Below, in pieces: positions 49,633-60,536 of a stretch of 64,000 nt of DNA; position 1 is the stretch's first letter; every line of letters begins with the position of its first letter. The notes beneath the pieces are model-generated. The model was not told the origin of the DNA and made no database searches. It saw nothing but the letters and a program-made list of their open reading frames with translations. A program made the translations under genes and the position numbers. Origin of the DNA: Thermosynechococcus sp. CL-1. GTDB taxonomy: Bacteria > Cyanobacteriota > Cyanobacteriia > Thermosynechococcales > Thermosynechococcaceae. Location of the stretch: assembly GCF_008386235.1 (NCBI RefSeq), contig NZ_CP040671.1, positions 496,001-560,000 on the forward strand. The letters run 5' to 3'.

Positions 49633-49668
49633 GGGTTAAGTCCTGTACCCAGCGGAGTCAACGGAAAC
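49633..49668 (+). repeat. decayed terminal CRISPR repeat
   Basis: The last 21 bases (49648-49668, CCCAGCGGAGTC then AACGGAAAC) match the repeat 3' half at 16 of 21 positions, including CCCAGC and GGAAAC. The 5' half is barely recognisable. A degenerate repeat is normal at the leader-distal end and supports the left-to-right array orientation. It ends 9 bases before the ATG of the oxidoreductase, so it now serves as its 5' leader. Confidence 0.65.
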
Positions 49669-49677
49669 GCAGCAACA

Positions 49678-50691
49678 ATGAAAGCCGTTGCCATCACAGA
49701 GTTTGGCGAACCCGATGTTTTAGTGCTGCGGGAGATGCCTGAGCCGCAGATTCAAGCTGCCAATGAGGTGAAAATTCAACTGCGGGCGGCCAGTGTGAAC
49801 CCCATTGATACGAAGCTGCGACAGCGGGGAACATTTTTTCCCGATCGCCGGCCCGCCATTCTCGGCTGTGATGGGGCAGGGGTGGTCGTGGCTGTGGGTG
49901 CAGCGGTGCAGCGGTTTCGCGTAGGGGATGAAGTTTATTTTTGCTATGGGGGCTTGGGCGATCGCGGCGGCTGCTATGCCGAATACACCGTTGTTCCTGA
50001 AGTTGCCGTTGCCCACAAGCCCAAAACCCTTTCGTTTATTCAGGCGGCTGCCTTGCCCCTAGCGGTGATTACGGCTTGGGAAGCCTTGGGCGATCGCGGG
50101 GCAGTGCCACCTTTGAATGTCCTCTCCACCGCAAAAACCGTTCTCATCCATGCCGGGGCGGGCGGCGTGGGGCATCTCGCCATTCAACTGGCGCGGCGAT
50201 CGGGGGCAACAGTTGCCACAACGATTAGTTCCGCAGCCAAAGCCCGTTTTGCTGAACGTCTCGGAGCCACCCTTGCCATTAACTACACCACCAGTGATTG
50301 GGTACAGGCAGTCTTGGACTGGACAGGGGGCAAAGGAGTTGATTTTGCTCTTGACACCGTCGGCAGCACAACCTTTAGTGAAACCTTCAAAGCGGTGCGT
50401 CCCTATGGCACCCTCGCCACCCTCTTGGAACCCGCCGCCGATACGCCGTGGAAAATTGCCCGCCAACGCAACCTCTTGATCCAACTCACACTGATGCTGA
50501 CGCCGCAACTCATGGGGTTGAGTGATGCCCTTGCCCATCAGGGAAAAATCCTTGAGCAGGTGGCCACCCTTGTGGATCGCGGCGAACTAGAGGTTGTTGT
50601 CGATAAAACCTTTCCCCTCGGTGCAGCGGCGGATGCCCATCGCTATCTCAGCCAACGCTTGGTGCAGGGTAAGGTGGTACTCGTCCCATAA
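49678..50691 (+). CDS. zinc-independent alcohol dehydrogenase / quinone oxidoreductase family
   Basis: A 337-residue MDR enzyme. The N-terminal GroES-like domain starts MKAVAITEFGEPDVLVLREM with SVNPIDTKLRQRG and the conserved GCDGAGVV. The nucleotide-binding domain has VLIHAGAGGVGHLAIQLARRSGA, and FALDTVGSTTFSE. The zinc ligands of alcohol dehydrogenases are absent, as in zeta-crystallin-like quinone oxidoreductases (NADPH-dependent). The open frame begins at 49621 inside the IS remnant; homology starts at 49678. Substrate unknown. Confidence 0.9.
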   Translation: MKAVAITEFGEPDVLVLREMPEPQIQAANEVKIQLRAASVNPIDTKLRQRGTFFPDRRPAILGCDGAGVVVAVGAAVQRFRVGDEVYFCYGGLGDRGGCYAEYTVVPEVAVAHKPKTLSFIQAAALPLAVITAWEALGDRGAVPPLNVLSTAKTVLIHAGAGGVGHLAIQLARRSGATVATTISSAAKARFAERLGATLAINYTTSDWVQAVLDWTGGKGVDFALDTVGSTTFSETFKAVRPYGTLATLLEPAADTPWKIARQRNLLIQLTLMLTPQLMGLSDALAHQGKILEQVATLVDRGELEVVVDKTFPLGAAADAHRYLSQRLVQGKVVLVP

Positions 50692-50705
50692 TTGGGGATT
50701 TTCTG

Positions 50706-51062
50706 ATGGTTGCTCAGATTCTTGCCGCCCTTCTCATCGGGCTAGAACAGGCTCAAGGGGTGCCGACATGGCTCAGTCAAACGCCCCACAGTGATGTTTA
50801 TCGGGTTTGCCGCATTTTTAACGGACGCCTTAGCTATTGTGGCCGGTGGTTCACAGGGGAAACGGTGCTGTTGCAGAACAACCTCTATCGCACCTGCCGC
50901 ATCTTTAATGGGCGCCTCAGTTATTGTGGCCGGTGGTTCACAGGGGAAACGGTGCTGTTGCAGAACAACCTCTATCGCACCTGCCGCATTTTTAATGGGC
51001 GCCTCAGTTACTGTGGTTGGTGGTTCACGGGGGAAGCAGTACTGTCGGAGCCTCGACGCTAA
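50706..51062 (+). CDS. small exported protein of three 29-residue Cys-containing repeats
   Basis: A 118-residue protein. A short hydrophobic N-terminus (ILAALLIGLEQAQG) resembles a signal peptide. Then three tandem units start at C35, C64 and C93, each of the pattern CRIFNGRLSYCGRWFTGE..LLQNNLYRT, with a Cys pair ten residues apart (C-x9-C) and a conserved W-F-T-G. At the DNA level the period is exactly 87 bases (50808, 50895, 50982) and copies 1-2 are nearly identical, so the expansion is recent. It lies 14 bases after the oxidoreductase gene. No family was recognised; the paired cysteines suggest intra-repeat disulfides. Confidence 0.75.
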   Translation: MVAQILAALLIGLEQAQGVPTWLSQTPHSDVYRVCRIFNGRLSYCGRWFTGETVLLQNNLYRTCRIFNGRLSYCGRWFTGETVLLQNNLYRTCRIFNGRLSYCGWWFTGEAVLSEPRR

Positions 51063-51063
51063 T

Positions 51064-52215
51064 TTATTCTGGCTGCGAGGAGGGATACAATTCTGGTGGC
51101 ATTGGCTCCGGTTGCAGGCTCACGGTTTGCCGGCGATCGCCCCGTTGAATCTCTAAGGTAATGGTCTGCCCTAGCTTTGTTTGCTCAACCACGCTTTGTA
51201 CCTGTTGGGGGCTGGGTTGATTGACATCGTTAATTTTGGCAATCCAATCTCCCACTTGCAGCCCCGCTTTAGCCGCCGGCGAATTGGGGGCAACACCAAC
51301 GATTAGCGTCCCTTGGGTTTGATTCAGTGTCCAGTTGGGCTGATCTTGACGGATTTGGGCAGCCACTTCTGGCGTCAATTGCACCATGCGAATCCCCAGA
51401 TAGAGGTGCTGGGCGCGCCCCGTAGTAATAATCTGTTCAGCAATGCGATAGGCCGTATTAATGGGAATGGCAAAACCAAGACCCTGCGCTTGGGAAATCA
51501 CGGCGGTATTGACGCCCACCACTTGACCAGCAGCATTCAGGAGGGGGCCCCCGGAATTGCCCGGATTAATCGCCGCATCCGTTTGAATGAAGCTCACCCG
51601 CTTATCGGCAGCGCCAATTTCATTACTGGCACGCCCCGTTGCACTAATAATGCCGGCGGTTACGGTGTTACTTAGCCCCAAGGGGTTACCGATGGCGATC
51701 GCCCACTCGCCCGGGACAAGGGTATCGGAATTGCCCAGTTGTACCGTCGGTAAATTCTCAGCCTCAATCTGCACCACCGCCACATCCGTCAGGGAATCAG
51801 CACCCACCACCTTGCCGTCATATTGGCGACCATCGGGGAGCGTGACTCGCACGGCAGTAGCCCCCTCCACCACATGGGCATTGGTCATAATCTTGCCATC
51901 GGGGGTAAATATAAACCCAGAGCCTTGACCTTGGCGCAGCGGCACATCTGGTATTGGAAAAGGATTGAGAAAACTATCCTCTTGACTGCGGCGCAGGCGT
52001 AGGGTATCAATGCTCACCACTGCTGGCCCTGCCTCAGCAACCACCTTGGCAATGAAATTCTCCCCCGCATTGGGTCGCTCCGTGGGGGCAAGGGGAGGCA
52101 AAGATGCCCCCGTATTAGGGGTGGGGGAGTTGCGATCGGGCAAACGCAATGGACAGCCCGTCAGTGCCACAAGGGCGATCGCCATCCCAACGCAACTCAA
52201 CCGTGTGCGAACCAT
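51064..52215 (-). CDS. HtrA-type serine protease, predicted lipoprotein
   Basis: A Deg/HtrA periplasmic protease. From ATG 52215 it has 383 residues. The signal peptide ends in a lipobox (VALTGC, Cys21), so it should be membrane-tethered. The protease domain carries His114 (TNAHVVEG), Asp144 (LTDVAVVQ) and Ser221 (NPGNSGGPLL). A single PDZ domain follows at about residues 265-370 (GTLIVGVAPNSPAAKAGLQVGDWI). This is the architecture of cyanobacterial HhoA/HhoB/HtrA, and which paralogue it is cannot be fixed. It converges on the repeat-protein gene, 1 base apart. Confidence 0.93.
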   Translation of the reverse strand: MVRTRLSCVGMAIALVALTGCPLRLPDRNSPTPNTGASLPPLAPTERPNAGENFIAKVVAEAGPAVVSIDTLRLRRSQEDSFLNPFPIPDVPLRQGQGSGFIFTPDGKIMTNAHVVEGATAVRVTLPDGRQYDGKVVGADSLTDVAVVQIEAENLPTVQLGNSDTLVPGEWAIAIGNPLGLSNTVTAGIISATGRASNEIGAADKRVSFIQTDAAINPGNSGGPLLNAAGQVVGVNTAVISQAQGLGFAIPINTAYRIAEQIITTGRAQHLYLGIRMVQLTPEVAAQIRQDQPNWTLNQTQGTLIVGVAPNSPAAKAGLQVGDWIAKINDVNQPSPQQVQSVVEQTKLGQTITLEIQRGDRRQTVSLQPEPMPPELYPSSQPE

Positions 52216-52289
52216 ACTCAACTCAACTCGGCAGCAGATCCACTCTAGCCTTATCCTGAAAATAGTGAGTTTGTCGAACCTCTGCTGGC

Positions 52290-52484
52290 ATGCTGACTGT
52301 GATTAGCTACCTCGAACAGCCCATGACCTTTGATAGTTTCTTTGGACCTGTGACCCTGCAGCCCGGTCGCAATGAAAATGTCGATGAGCGGCGCTGGCGC
52401 AACTGCAAAACCCACAATGCTGACCTGCAAGCGCTGCTCAAAAAGGGGCTTATTGTGGTCGAAGACGTGGGGGTCAGCTCATAG
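52290..52484 (+). CDS. small conserved hypothetical protein
   Basis: A 64-residue protein with an ordinary composition (MLTVISYLEQPMTFDSFFGP…). The body VTLQPGRNENVDERRWRNCK is basic and the C-terminus VVEDVGVSS acidic. An ATG at 52323 gives a 53-residue alternative. It ends 3 bases before the next ORF and is divergent from the HtrA gene, about 75 bases away. No function recognised. Confidence 0.5.
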   Translation: MLTVISYLEQPMTFDSFFGPVTLQPGRNENVDERRWRNCKTHNADLQALLKKGLIVVEDVGVSS

Positions 52485-52487
52485 GCC

Positions 52488-52982
52488 ATGACGGATGCAG
52501 TCGCTGCCCTCTTTCAGCAAGGGCAACAGGCCTTCGAGCGGGGAAACTACCAACAATCCATTGCCCTTTTAGGACAGGCGGCGGCGCTGGCGGAGGGAAA
52601 TGCGGTGCGATCGGGGGAAATTAGCCTCTGGTTAGTCACGGCCTATAGTGCTGCTGGCGATCAAGGGGCTGCCGTCAGCCTCTGCCGTCAACTCCAACAA
52701 CACCCGGATCATCACACGCGGCAGGAAAGTCGTCGCTTGCTAGCGATTTTGGAGGCTCCCCAACTCAAACGCCGTCCGGAATGGTACAGCGAAATTCCTG
52801 ACCTATCCCATGTGGGCGATCGCGCCTACACGTCCCCCTACAGCCGTTCCCCGAAAAAGCCATCGGCTGCCCCCCCAAAACCCCAAGAACCACCGCCCCC
52901 TGCTACGCCTTTACCGAATGCCTTCATCTGGCTTGCCCTCACGGGCTTGGGCGTGGTCACACTCTTGGCAGCTTGGTTATAG
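52488..52982 (+). CDS. TPR-like protein with a C-terminal membrane anchor
   Basis: A 164-residue protein. Residues 1-90 look like two or three tetratricopeptide-like helical pairs (ALFQQGQQAFERGNYQQSIAL, VTAYSAAGDQGAAVSLCRQL). A Pro-rich stretch at about 120-140 leads to a C-terminal membrane helix (FIWLALTGLGVVTLLAAWL). This is a tail-anchored scaffold-like layout; partners are unknown. It is directly downstream of the small gene at 52290. Confidence 0.7.
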   Translation: MTDAVAALFQQGQQAFERGNYQQSIALLGQAAALAEGNAVRSGEISLWLVTAYSAAGDQGAAVSLCRQLQQHPDHHTRQESRRLLAILEAPQLKRRPEWYSEIPDLSHVGDRAYTSPYSRSPKKPSAAPPKPQEPPPPATPLPNAFIWLALTGLGVVTLLAAWL

Positions 52983-52993
52983 TAAACTTCCCA

Positions 52994-53007
52994 CCGACTA
53001 AAGTCGG
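52994..53007 (+). mobile_element. IS200/IS605-like end palindrome or terminator
   Basis: CCGACTAAAGTCGG is a 6-bp stem with a 2-base loop, just after the stop of the TPR-like gene and followed by GGGGCTTTC. This string is common at the ends of cyanobacterial IS200/IS605 elements (recalled). It lies next to the IS630 fragment. It could also act as a terminator for the preceding gene. Confidence 0.4.
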
Positions 53008-53034
53008 GGGCTTTCAGTATCGGAATTTAGGAAC

Positions 53035-53244
53035 ACATGGGTAGAGAGCCACGGCAAGGAAACGCTGGTGTATATCGATGAAACGGGGTTTGACTCTTGG
53101 GTGGCGTGTGAGTATGGGTGGTCAGCGCGAGGCCAACGAATTGATGGAGAGCGAGCGGGGAAGCGTCAGAAAAGAGAGAGTTGAGTCGCAGGACGGTATA
53201 GACATCAGAAAGACTTCATCGCCCCAATGCTGTTTTCAGGCTAA
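53035..53244 (+). pseudogene. IS630-family transposase fragment
   Basis: One frame reads TLVYIDETGFDSWVACEYGW and SARGQRIDGERAGKRQKRES, the IS630/Tc1-like DDE catalytic region, then an in-frame TGA at 53182-53184, then VAGRYRHQKDFIAPMLFSG to TAA. Only 70 codons remain, with neither end of the protein present and a nonsense codon inside, so it cannot be active. The element boundaries were not found. Confidence 0.8.
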
Positions 53245-53277
53245 AGTCACTAAACAGGGGTATCAGCGCAGACTGGC

Positions 53278-54876
53278 CTAGGCGATCGCTCGCTGCAGAT
53301 GATTTTGCAAGGTTTTAGTGGGCAGGCCACTCTGGAGATGCTGCCACGGTAAGATCGTCTCCTCTGGCCAATGGGCAGTGACGTAGGCTTCAAAGTCGGG
53401 CAACTGTCCGCGCAGTTCCTTAAATGCCCGCCGATAACTGCCCAAGGAAGTGCCATAGTGACGCACCTGCTCAAGCAGGGGAGCAAGCCGGCGATCGCCC
53501 CGCGAAATTAAAGCTTGAATCAGCGAGTCATTATAGGATTCAGGACGAAACTCAATCCCCAATTTGGCCAATTCTTTTTTCAGGAACTTAAGACGTTTTT
53601 CGGCCACGGGTTGCACGCCCCACCACTGAAAAGGAGTATGGGCCTTGGGCACAAAGGTACTACAGCCAAGGGTGAGTCGCAGGCGCGGCGCTGTTTTTTT
53701 CAATTGGCGAAAGAGATCCACCGTAGCTGCAACATCGGCATCGGTTTCTGTGGGCAGTCCCACCATGCCATAAAACTTTAGCCCCTTGAGGCCGCCGGCT
53801 TGGGCATGGCTGGCAGCAGCAAGAATCTCCTCAGTCCCAAGCTTTTTGTTGATCACTTGGCGCAGACGCTCAGACCCCGTTTCGATAGCGATCGTCAGGG
53901 ATTGACTGCCCCGTTGACTCAAGAGTTGGGCAAGGGATTCAGTGACCGTATTTGTGCGCACAGACGCTAAACTCACCCGCACATGGTCAAATTGTGGTTG
54001 GCCTAGATACTCAATCAAGGCGGGAAATTCGGGATGCTGGGTAATCGAGGCACCCAAAAGCCCTAGGCGATCGGTGACCGCTAGCCCCCGCTCAATGGCA
54101 GGAATCAGTGTTTCGAGACTGGGCGTGCGAAAGGGCAAGGTCAAATAACTGGCCAAACAAAAGCGACATAGCTCTGGACAACTACGCACCACCTCCACCA
54201 TGTAAATCTTTTCCCAAGCGGCGAGGGGGGTGACCACCGTTGAGGCAGCAAGGGTATTGCCGCGATGGACTTGTTTGGTCACTGTGGCGGGTACCGTGGG
54301 CTTTCGGGGTTCAATTCCTTGAATCGGGCCTGTGGCACTGGCATAACCGACGGCATAAAGACTGGGGACATAGAGGCCGGGCACTTGGGCAAGGGCTTCC
54401 AACTGTTGCGATCGCGCAGCAGTGCGCACCTGCGCCATTGTCGTCAGAAAGGGATCTAAAAGCGGTTCGGCGTCCCCTAGCAAAATGACATCAAAAAAGT
54501 CGGCAAAGGGTTCGGGATTGGCCGTCAGCACTGGACCACCGCCAAAGATCAAAGGATAGCGATCGTGGCGATCGCGCTGCCAAATGGGAATGCCCAACTG
54601 CTCCAAGAGCGCCAATAGATTGCCGTAGTCCAACTCCCACGAGAAGGAAAAGCCCACTAACTCGGGATCTCGAGGCAGGGGTTCGTGCACATCGGTAAAG
54701 AGGCGACTCACGGCCACATCAGGACGGCTGGCCAGTTGTGCCCACACTAGTTGATACCCTAAGCTGGTAATGCCAACGCTGTAGGTATTGGGAAAGCCAT
54801 AGATGACGCGCAGTGCCTCTGGCCGCGGGCGCGATCGCTCAAAGAGGAGAGTTTCAGCAGCAAAAGGGGAATTCAC
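53278..54876 (-). CDS. B12-binding domain radical SAM protein
   Basis: A 532-residue protein. An N-terminal cobalamin-binding-like region (PNTYSVGITSLGYQLV, GFSFSWELDYGNLLALLEQL, PLIFGGGPVLTANPEP) precedes a radical SAM domain whose cluster cysteines are Cys233, Cys237 and Cys240 (SCPELCRFC). The C-terminal helical part is family-specific. The GTG start at 54876 directly follows the topA stop, so the two are coupled. The substrate of this cyanobacterial family is not known to me. Confidence 0.85.
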   Translation of the reverse strand: MNSPFAAETLLFERSRPRPEALRVIYGFPNTYSVGITSLGYQLVWAQLASRPDVAVSRLFTDVHEPLPRDPELVGFSFSWELDYGNLLALLEQLGIPIWQRDRHDRYPLIFGGGPVLTANPEPFADFFDVILLGDAEPLLDPFLTTMAQVRTAARSQQLEALAQVPGLYVPSLYAVGYASATGPIQGIEPRKPTVPATVTKQVHRGNTLAASTVVTPLAAWEKIYMVEVVRSCPELCRFCLASYLTLPFRTPSLETLIPAIERGLAVTDRLGLLGASITQHPEFPALIEYLGQPQFDHVRVSLASVRTNTVTESLAQLLSQRGSQSLTIAIETGSERLRQVINKKLGTEEILAAASHAQAGGLKGLKFYGMVGLPTETDADVAATVDLFRQLKKTAPRLRLTLGCSTFVPKAHTPFQWWGVQPVAEKRLKFLKKELAKLGIEFRPESYNDSLIQALISRGDRRLAPLLEQVRHYGTSLGSYRRAFKELRGQLPDFEAYVTAHWPEETILPWQHLQSGLPTKTLQNHLQRAIA

Positions 54877-57540
54877 CTAGGTTTCCGTTGACTTACGGCG
54901 GCTGGTTTTTGCGGTCTTGGTGGCCGTCTTTGTACTGGTCTTTTTGGTGGTTGATTTTGGTTTCGGGGCAGTGGCTGTTGCGCTGCGGCGGGTTTTCTTC
55001 GGTGCTTTCTCCGCCAATAGGGGCAGGGCTTGCTCAAGGGTCATGGTCTCTGGACTCACCCCTTCCGGCAGTGAGGCATTCACCTTGCCGTGGTTGACAT
55101 AGGGACCATAGGGACCATCCAAGATCTGCACCGGTTCGCCATCCTCTGGGTGAGTCCCCAACACCGCGAGCACCTGTTTTTTGGCACGGCCACGACTCGC
55201 TTTCGGGGTCGCCAGCAGCTCCAAGGCACGCTCTAGGGTAATCGTATAAACATCATCCTCCCCCCTGAGGGAACGATAGTCCTTTTCCCCCTCAGGGTCA
55301 TGGACAATGTAGGGGCCAAAGCGACCTTGATTGGCTTGAATCAGTTTGCCCGTTTCGGGATGAACCCCCAATATGCGGGGCAGCGACAACAGCGTAATCG
55401 CCAAGTCTAGAGTGACTTCATCGGGACTGACCCCCTTGGGTAACGAGGCTCGTTTGGGTTTTGGATTGGCCGCTGTGGCTTCCCCCAACTGCACATAGGG
55501 ACCAAAGCGCCCCGTTAGCAAGAAGATCGGTTCGCCAGTTTCAGGATGCACACCTAGCTTGTCGGGACCCTCTAGTTTTTGGCGAATTAATTGCTCCACT
55601 TGTTCGCGGGTGAGGCTACCGGGAGTGGCATCTTGGGGCAACGAGGCTTTAATCGGTTCGCTGCCATTGCCATTTTGATAGACGACAAAAGGACCAAAGC
55701 GACCCACCACCACTTCGGCATTCAGTTCTGGCAGGGCGATCGCCCGGGCTTCTGTGGACTCAATTGTGCGCTCCCGCTCTTTGACCTGCTGCTCAAGGCC
55801 GTTTTCACCCAGATAGAAGGATTCAAGGTAGGGTTGCCACTGCACCTCCCCCGTGGAAATCTCATCAAGGGTTTGCTCCATCCGCGCCGTGAAGTTAATG
55901 TCCACTAAGTCGGGGAAGTATTTCTCCAGCAGTGCCGTAACCGCAAAGGCAGTAAAGGTGGGTTCAAGGGCATTGCCCCGCCGAATGGCATACTCGCGGT
56001 CTTGGATCGTGCTGATGATGGTGGCGTAGGTGCTGGGACGCCCAATGCCGGCTTGCTCGAGGGCTTTAACAAGGCTGGCTTCGGTGTAGCGTGGCGGCGG
56101 CTGGGTTTCGTGACCGACACTTTCAAGGGCTTGGCAGCGGAGAATATCGCCCACCTGCATCAGGGGCAGCATCACCTCTTGGCTTTCGAGGGCGGCATCG
56201 GGATCATCCGACCCTTCCACATAGGCACGGAAAAAGCCCGGAAAATCAATGCGTTTACCGTGGGCACGGAAGAGGGCATCCCCCGCCGTAATCGAGACCG
56301 TTAGCAGGGTGACGCGGGCATCAGCCATTTGTGAGGCCACTGTGCGCTTCCAGATCAGTTCGTAGAGTTCCAGTTCCCGATCCTTAAGGCCGGTTTCTTG
56401 GGGGGTGCGAAACTGACTACCCGCAGGGCGAATCGCTTCGTGGGCTTCTTGGGCGCCCTTGGTTTTGGTGGTGTACTGCCGCGGCTGGGGCGACAAAAAG
56501 GCTTTGCCGTACATGGCTTCCACACAACTGCGAGCGGCAGCGATCGCCTGTTCCGACAGATGCACAGAGTCCGTGCGCATATAGGTGATATAGCCCTCTT
56601 CATAGAGCTTTTGGGCAATGCGCATCGTCTCCTGGGCCGAGAGGTGCAGTTTGCGGTTGGCTTCCTGTTGCAGCGTCGAGGTGGTAAAGGGAGGAGCGGG
56701 TTTGCGGGTTTGTTGGCGCTCCTCTTGTTCAGTGACCGTCCATGTTTCCGTCAGCAGGCGATCGCGCAGGGCATTGGCCGCCGCCTCATCCAAGAGCAAG
56801 ACAGCATCAGGGTTGCGCACCTGTCCTGTAGCAGGATCAAAATCATTGCCCGTGGCCAAGCGTTGACCGCCGACACTCACCAAACGGGCTGGAAAGAGGG
56901 TTCCCCGTTGATCCAGCGTGGCCTTGAGATCCCAAAATTGCCCCTTGCGGAAGGCCAGCCGTTCCCGCTCCCGTTGCACCAATAGACGCACTGCCACCGA
57001 CTGCACCCGCCCCGCCGACAGATGGGGAGCAATTTTCCGCCACAGCAGGGGCGACAGGGTATAGCCCACCAAGCGATCGAGGATACGCCGCGTTTCTTGG
57101 GCACGCACGAGTTGTTGATTGACATCGCGGCAATTGCGCAGGGCTTCTCGGATGGCCTCTTCCGTAATTTCATGGAAGACCATGCGCCGCACGGGCACCT
57201 TTGGCTCCAACAGTTGCAGCAAGTGCCAACTAATACTTTCGCCTTCGCGGTCTTCATCGGTCGCAAGCAGGAGTTCATCAGCAGTTTTCAGGGCCGTTTT
57301 CAGGTCTTTGACAACTTTTTGCTTGTCTTTGGGGACAATGTAGAGGGGTTCAAAGCCAGCAGCGACATTCACCCCTAGGGTTGCCCACTCCTCCCCCTTG
57401 AGTTCGGGGGGCACATCAGCAGCGCTGCGGGGCAGATCACGGACATGACCCATCGAGGCTTCAACGCGATAGTCCGGGGGCAGAAATTTGCGAATGGTAT
57501 GGGCTTTTGTCGGGGATTCAACGATAACAAGGGTGGACAT
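54877..57540 (-). CDS. topA: DNA topoisomerase I
   Basis: Relaxes negative supercoils. The 887-residue type IA enzyme begins with a TOPRIM domain ([35 protein letters not shown]), has the active-site Tyr320 ([10 protein letters not shown]), then domains IV and II ([16 protein letters not shown]). Instead of Cys4 zinc fingers, the C-terminus carries four or more 60-residue repeats ending YVQLGE/YIVHD/YVNHGK, and a Lys/Thr-rich tail at about 845-887, as in other cyanobacteria. It is the first gene of a two-gene unit with the radical SAM protein. Confidence 0.96.
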   Translation of the reverse strand: MSTLVIVESPTKAHTIRKFLPPDYRVEASMGHVRDLPRSAADVPPELKGEEWATLGVNVAAGFEPLYIVPKDKQKVVKDLKTALKTADELLLATDEDREGESISWHLLQLLEPKVPVRRMVFHEITEEAIREALRNCRDVNQQLVRAQETRRILDRLVGYTLSPLLWRKIAPHLSAGRVQSVAVRLLVQRERERLAFRKGQFWDLKATLDQRGTLFPARLVSVGGQRLATGNDFDPATGQVRNPDAVLLLDEAAANALRDRLLTETWTVTEQEERQQTRKPAPPFTTSTLQQEANRKLHLSAQETMRIAQKLYEEGYITYMRTDSVHLSEQAIAAARSCVEAMYGKAFLSPQPRQYTTKTKGAQEAHEAIRPAGSQFRTPQETGLKDRELELYELIWKRTVASQMADARVTLLTVSITAGDALFRAHGKRIDFPGFFRAYVEGSDDPDAALESQEVMLPLMQVGDILRCQALESVGHETQPPPRYTEASLVKALEQAGIGRPSTYATIISTIQDREYAIRRGNALEPTFTAFAVTALLEKYFPDLVDINFTARMEQTLDEISTGEVQWQPYLESFYLGENGLEQQVKERERTIESTEARAIALPELNAEVVVGRFGPFVVYQNGNGSEPIKASLPQDATPGSLTREQVEQLIRQKLEGPDKLGVHPETGEPIFLLTGRFGPYVQLGEATAANPKPKRASLPKGVSPDEVTLDLAITLLSLPRILGVHPETGKLIQANQGRFGPYIVHDPEGEKDYRSLRGEDDVYTITLERALELLATPKASRGRAKKQVLAVLGTHPEDGEPVQILDGPYGPYVNHGKVNASLPEGVSPETMTLEQALPLLAEKAPKKTRRSATATAPKPKSTTKKTSTKTATKTAKTSRRKSTET

Positions 57541-57723
57541 AGCAGATGCTGCGGGATGGGTTTTTCGGCACTCTCAAGTTTAGCGATCGATCATAGAATT
57601 GTGTTCTCCCACCGTATCATGGGGAGCAAGGAGAAGCACTTCCTTATATTGATAACCCTAGCCTAACCAATGGGCGATGCGGAGAATCTGTTTAGTCAGC
57701 ATAACGGTTTTTAGGTAGCAGCG
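57541..57723. promoter_or_regulatory. divergent promoter region between topA and an ABC ATPase gene
   Basis: A 183-base gap between divergent genes. No tRNA, hairpin or known motif was recognised. It presumably contains both promoters; a possible -10 for the rightward gene (TAGGTA) near 57714 has no good -35. topA promoters are often supercoiling-sensitive, but nothing in the sequence shows it here. Confidence 0.3.
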
Positions 57724-59093
<1,370 letters not shown>

Positions 59094-59129
59094 CTAAGGT
59101 TTTGGGGAGTCCCTTGTCAGCTTTGCCCT

Positions 59130-60536
59130 ATGTCTCTAAAGCGGTTGGTGCTTGCAGCCCTCAGTGTCATGGTCGCTGCTCTCATGACGGTGTCGTTGCT
59201 GGGCAGTTATTTAGAACCCCAAACCCAAGGGCAAATTAACCTATTTCAGACCAATTTGTCACTACAAGCCCGAGAATGGCAGGGTCTGGGAGATGCCACA
59301 ACCCGCGATCGCCTTGTGGGGAATGTGGAAAGCGCAATCAAAGCCTATGAAGAGGTACTGGCCACACCCACACCACAAAACCAACCGCTGCGTCTTCAAT
59401 TGGGACTGCTCTATGCCGATGCCGGCCAGCACGATCGCGCCCTCAACACATGGCAACTCCTCATTAATGAGGCTCAAGGGGCAACCCGCAGTACCGCAGA
59501 AGTGCTGATGGGATTGTGGACCGATCCCCCGCAATTGCTGCCAGATGCCGAACCATTGATTAAAAATACACTCCAAGGCTGGTTTCGCGATCGCGCCCTC
59601 GAACGCCTCTATGAACTGCAACAGCGATCCGACGCCCTGATGACCTTGACCCGTGCAGAACAAAATCGCGCCCAAGCGGCCTTCTATCGCCTTGCCCTCC
59701 TTGGTGTCACTCCTGTTTTGGGGAGTTTAATTGGGATTGTGCTTTGGATTGTCTGGATCTATCAACACCTGCGCCGCCGCCACCAAGGGAACACTCTGCC
59801 ACCCCTGACCCCCGTGACATGGGGCTGGGAAACCCTGTGGGAAGGCATGGTGATCTGGTTTGCTCTCTTCTTTGCCATTAGTTTGGTATTGATGCCCTTG
59901 GTGCGCTCCCTGATCGGCCTAGGACTGCCACTGGGCTCTGCCATGGCTCAAACGCTGTATGCCTTAATGAGCTACGGCACAACGATGGTTGCTGGCTTGG
60001 GCTGGCTGTGGTACTTTCTGCGTCCCTTTGGTAAGCGCCCTGCGGATTGGTTATGTTGGCAAGGGGGGTTAGGGGGTGCCTTGCGTTGGGGGGTCGGCGG
60101 TTATTTGGCGGCACTGCCCTTAGTCGTGGTCAGTTCCCTGATTAGTCAAGCCCTGCTGAAAAATCAAGGGGGCGGCAATCCCCTACTGGAAATTATTTTA
60201 CAAAGCCGCGATTACACCACCTTTGCCCTACTCTATGTCATGGTGGCAGTGATGGCACCCTTCTTTGAGGAGATTCTCTTTCGAGGATTTTTCTTTCGTT
60301 CGGTGCAATCCTATTTGCCCCTCGGCACTGCCATGGGGGTGACGGGACTCCTCTTTGCCATTGCCCACCTGAATTTGGCCGATCTATTGCCCTTGACGGT
60401 TTTGGGAACCGTGCTCAGCTACATCTACTGGCGATCGCAAAATATCGGTGCAGCCATGATTCTCCACAGCATCTGGAACAGTGGCTCCTTTTTGGGCTTG
60501 CTCCTATTGAGCGGCGGGACGGAAGCGGGGTTCTAA
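59130..60536 (+). CDS. CPBP-family intramembrane protease
   Basis: A 468-residue membrane protein. Residues 1-35 are a membrane helix, followed by a TPR-like soluble region (about 40-185: RLQLGLLYADAGQHDRALNTWQLL) and then a helix-rich CPBP (abi) domain at about 200-468 with the EEILFRGFFFRSVQ motif, AIAHLNLADL and the HSIWNS histidine. CPBP proteases process membrane proteins or prenylated substrates; in cyanobacteria their roles are mostly unknown. ATG 59130 is preferred over the in-frame ATG at 59079. Overlaps the convergent SDR gene by 33 bases. Confidence 0.88.
   Translation: MSLKRLVLAALSVMVAALMTVSLLGSYLEPQTQGQINLFQTNLSLQAREWQGLGDATTRDRLVGNVESAIKAYEEVLATPTPQNQPLRLQLGLLYADAGQHDRALNTWQLLINEAQGATRSTAEVLMGLWTDPPQLLPDAEPLIKNTLQGWFRDRALERLYELQQRSDALMTLTRAEQNRAQAAFYRLALLGVTPVLGSLIGIVLWIVWIYQHLRRRHQGNTLPPLTPVTWGWETLWEGMVIWFALFFAISLVLMPLVRSLIGLGLPLGSAMAQTLYALMSYGTTMVAGLGWLWYFLRPFGKRPADWLCWQGGLGGALRWGVGGYLAALPLVVVSSLISQALLKNQGGGNPLLEIILQSRDYTTFALLYVMVAVMAPFFEEILFRGFFFRSVQSYLPLGTAMGVTGLLFAIAHLNLADLLPLTVLGTVLSYIYWRSQNIGAAMILHSIWNSGSFLGLLLLSGGTEAGF

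Noticed and set aside
57541-57723. tRNA or small RNA gene in the topA upstream gap
   Set aside because: No cloverleaf or conserved T-loop sequence could be fitted.
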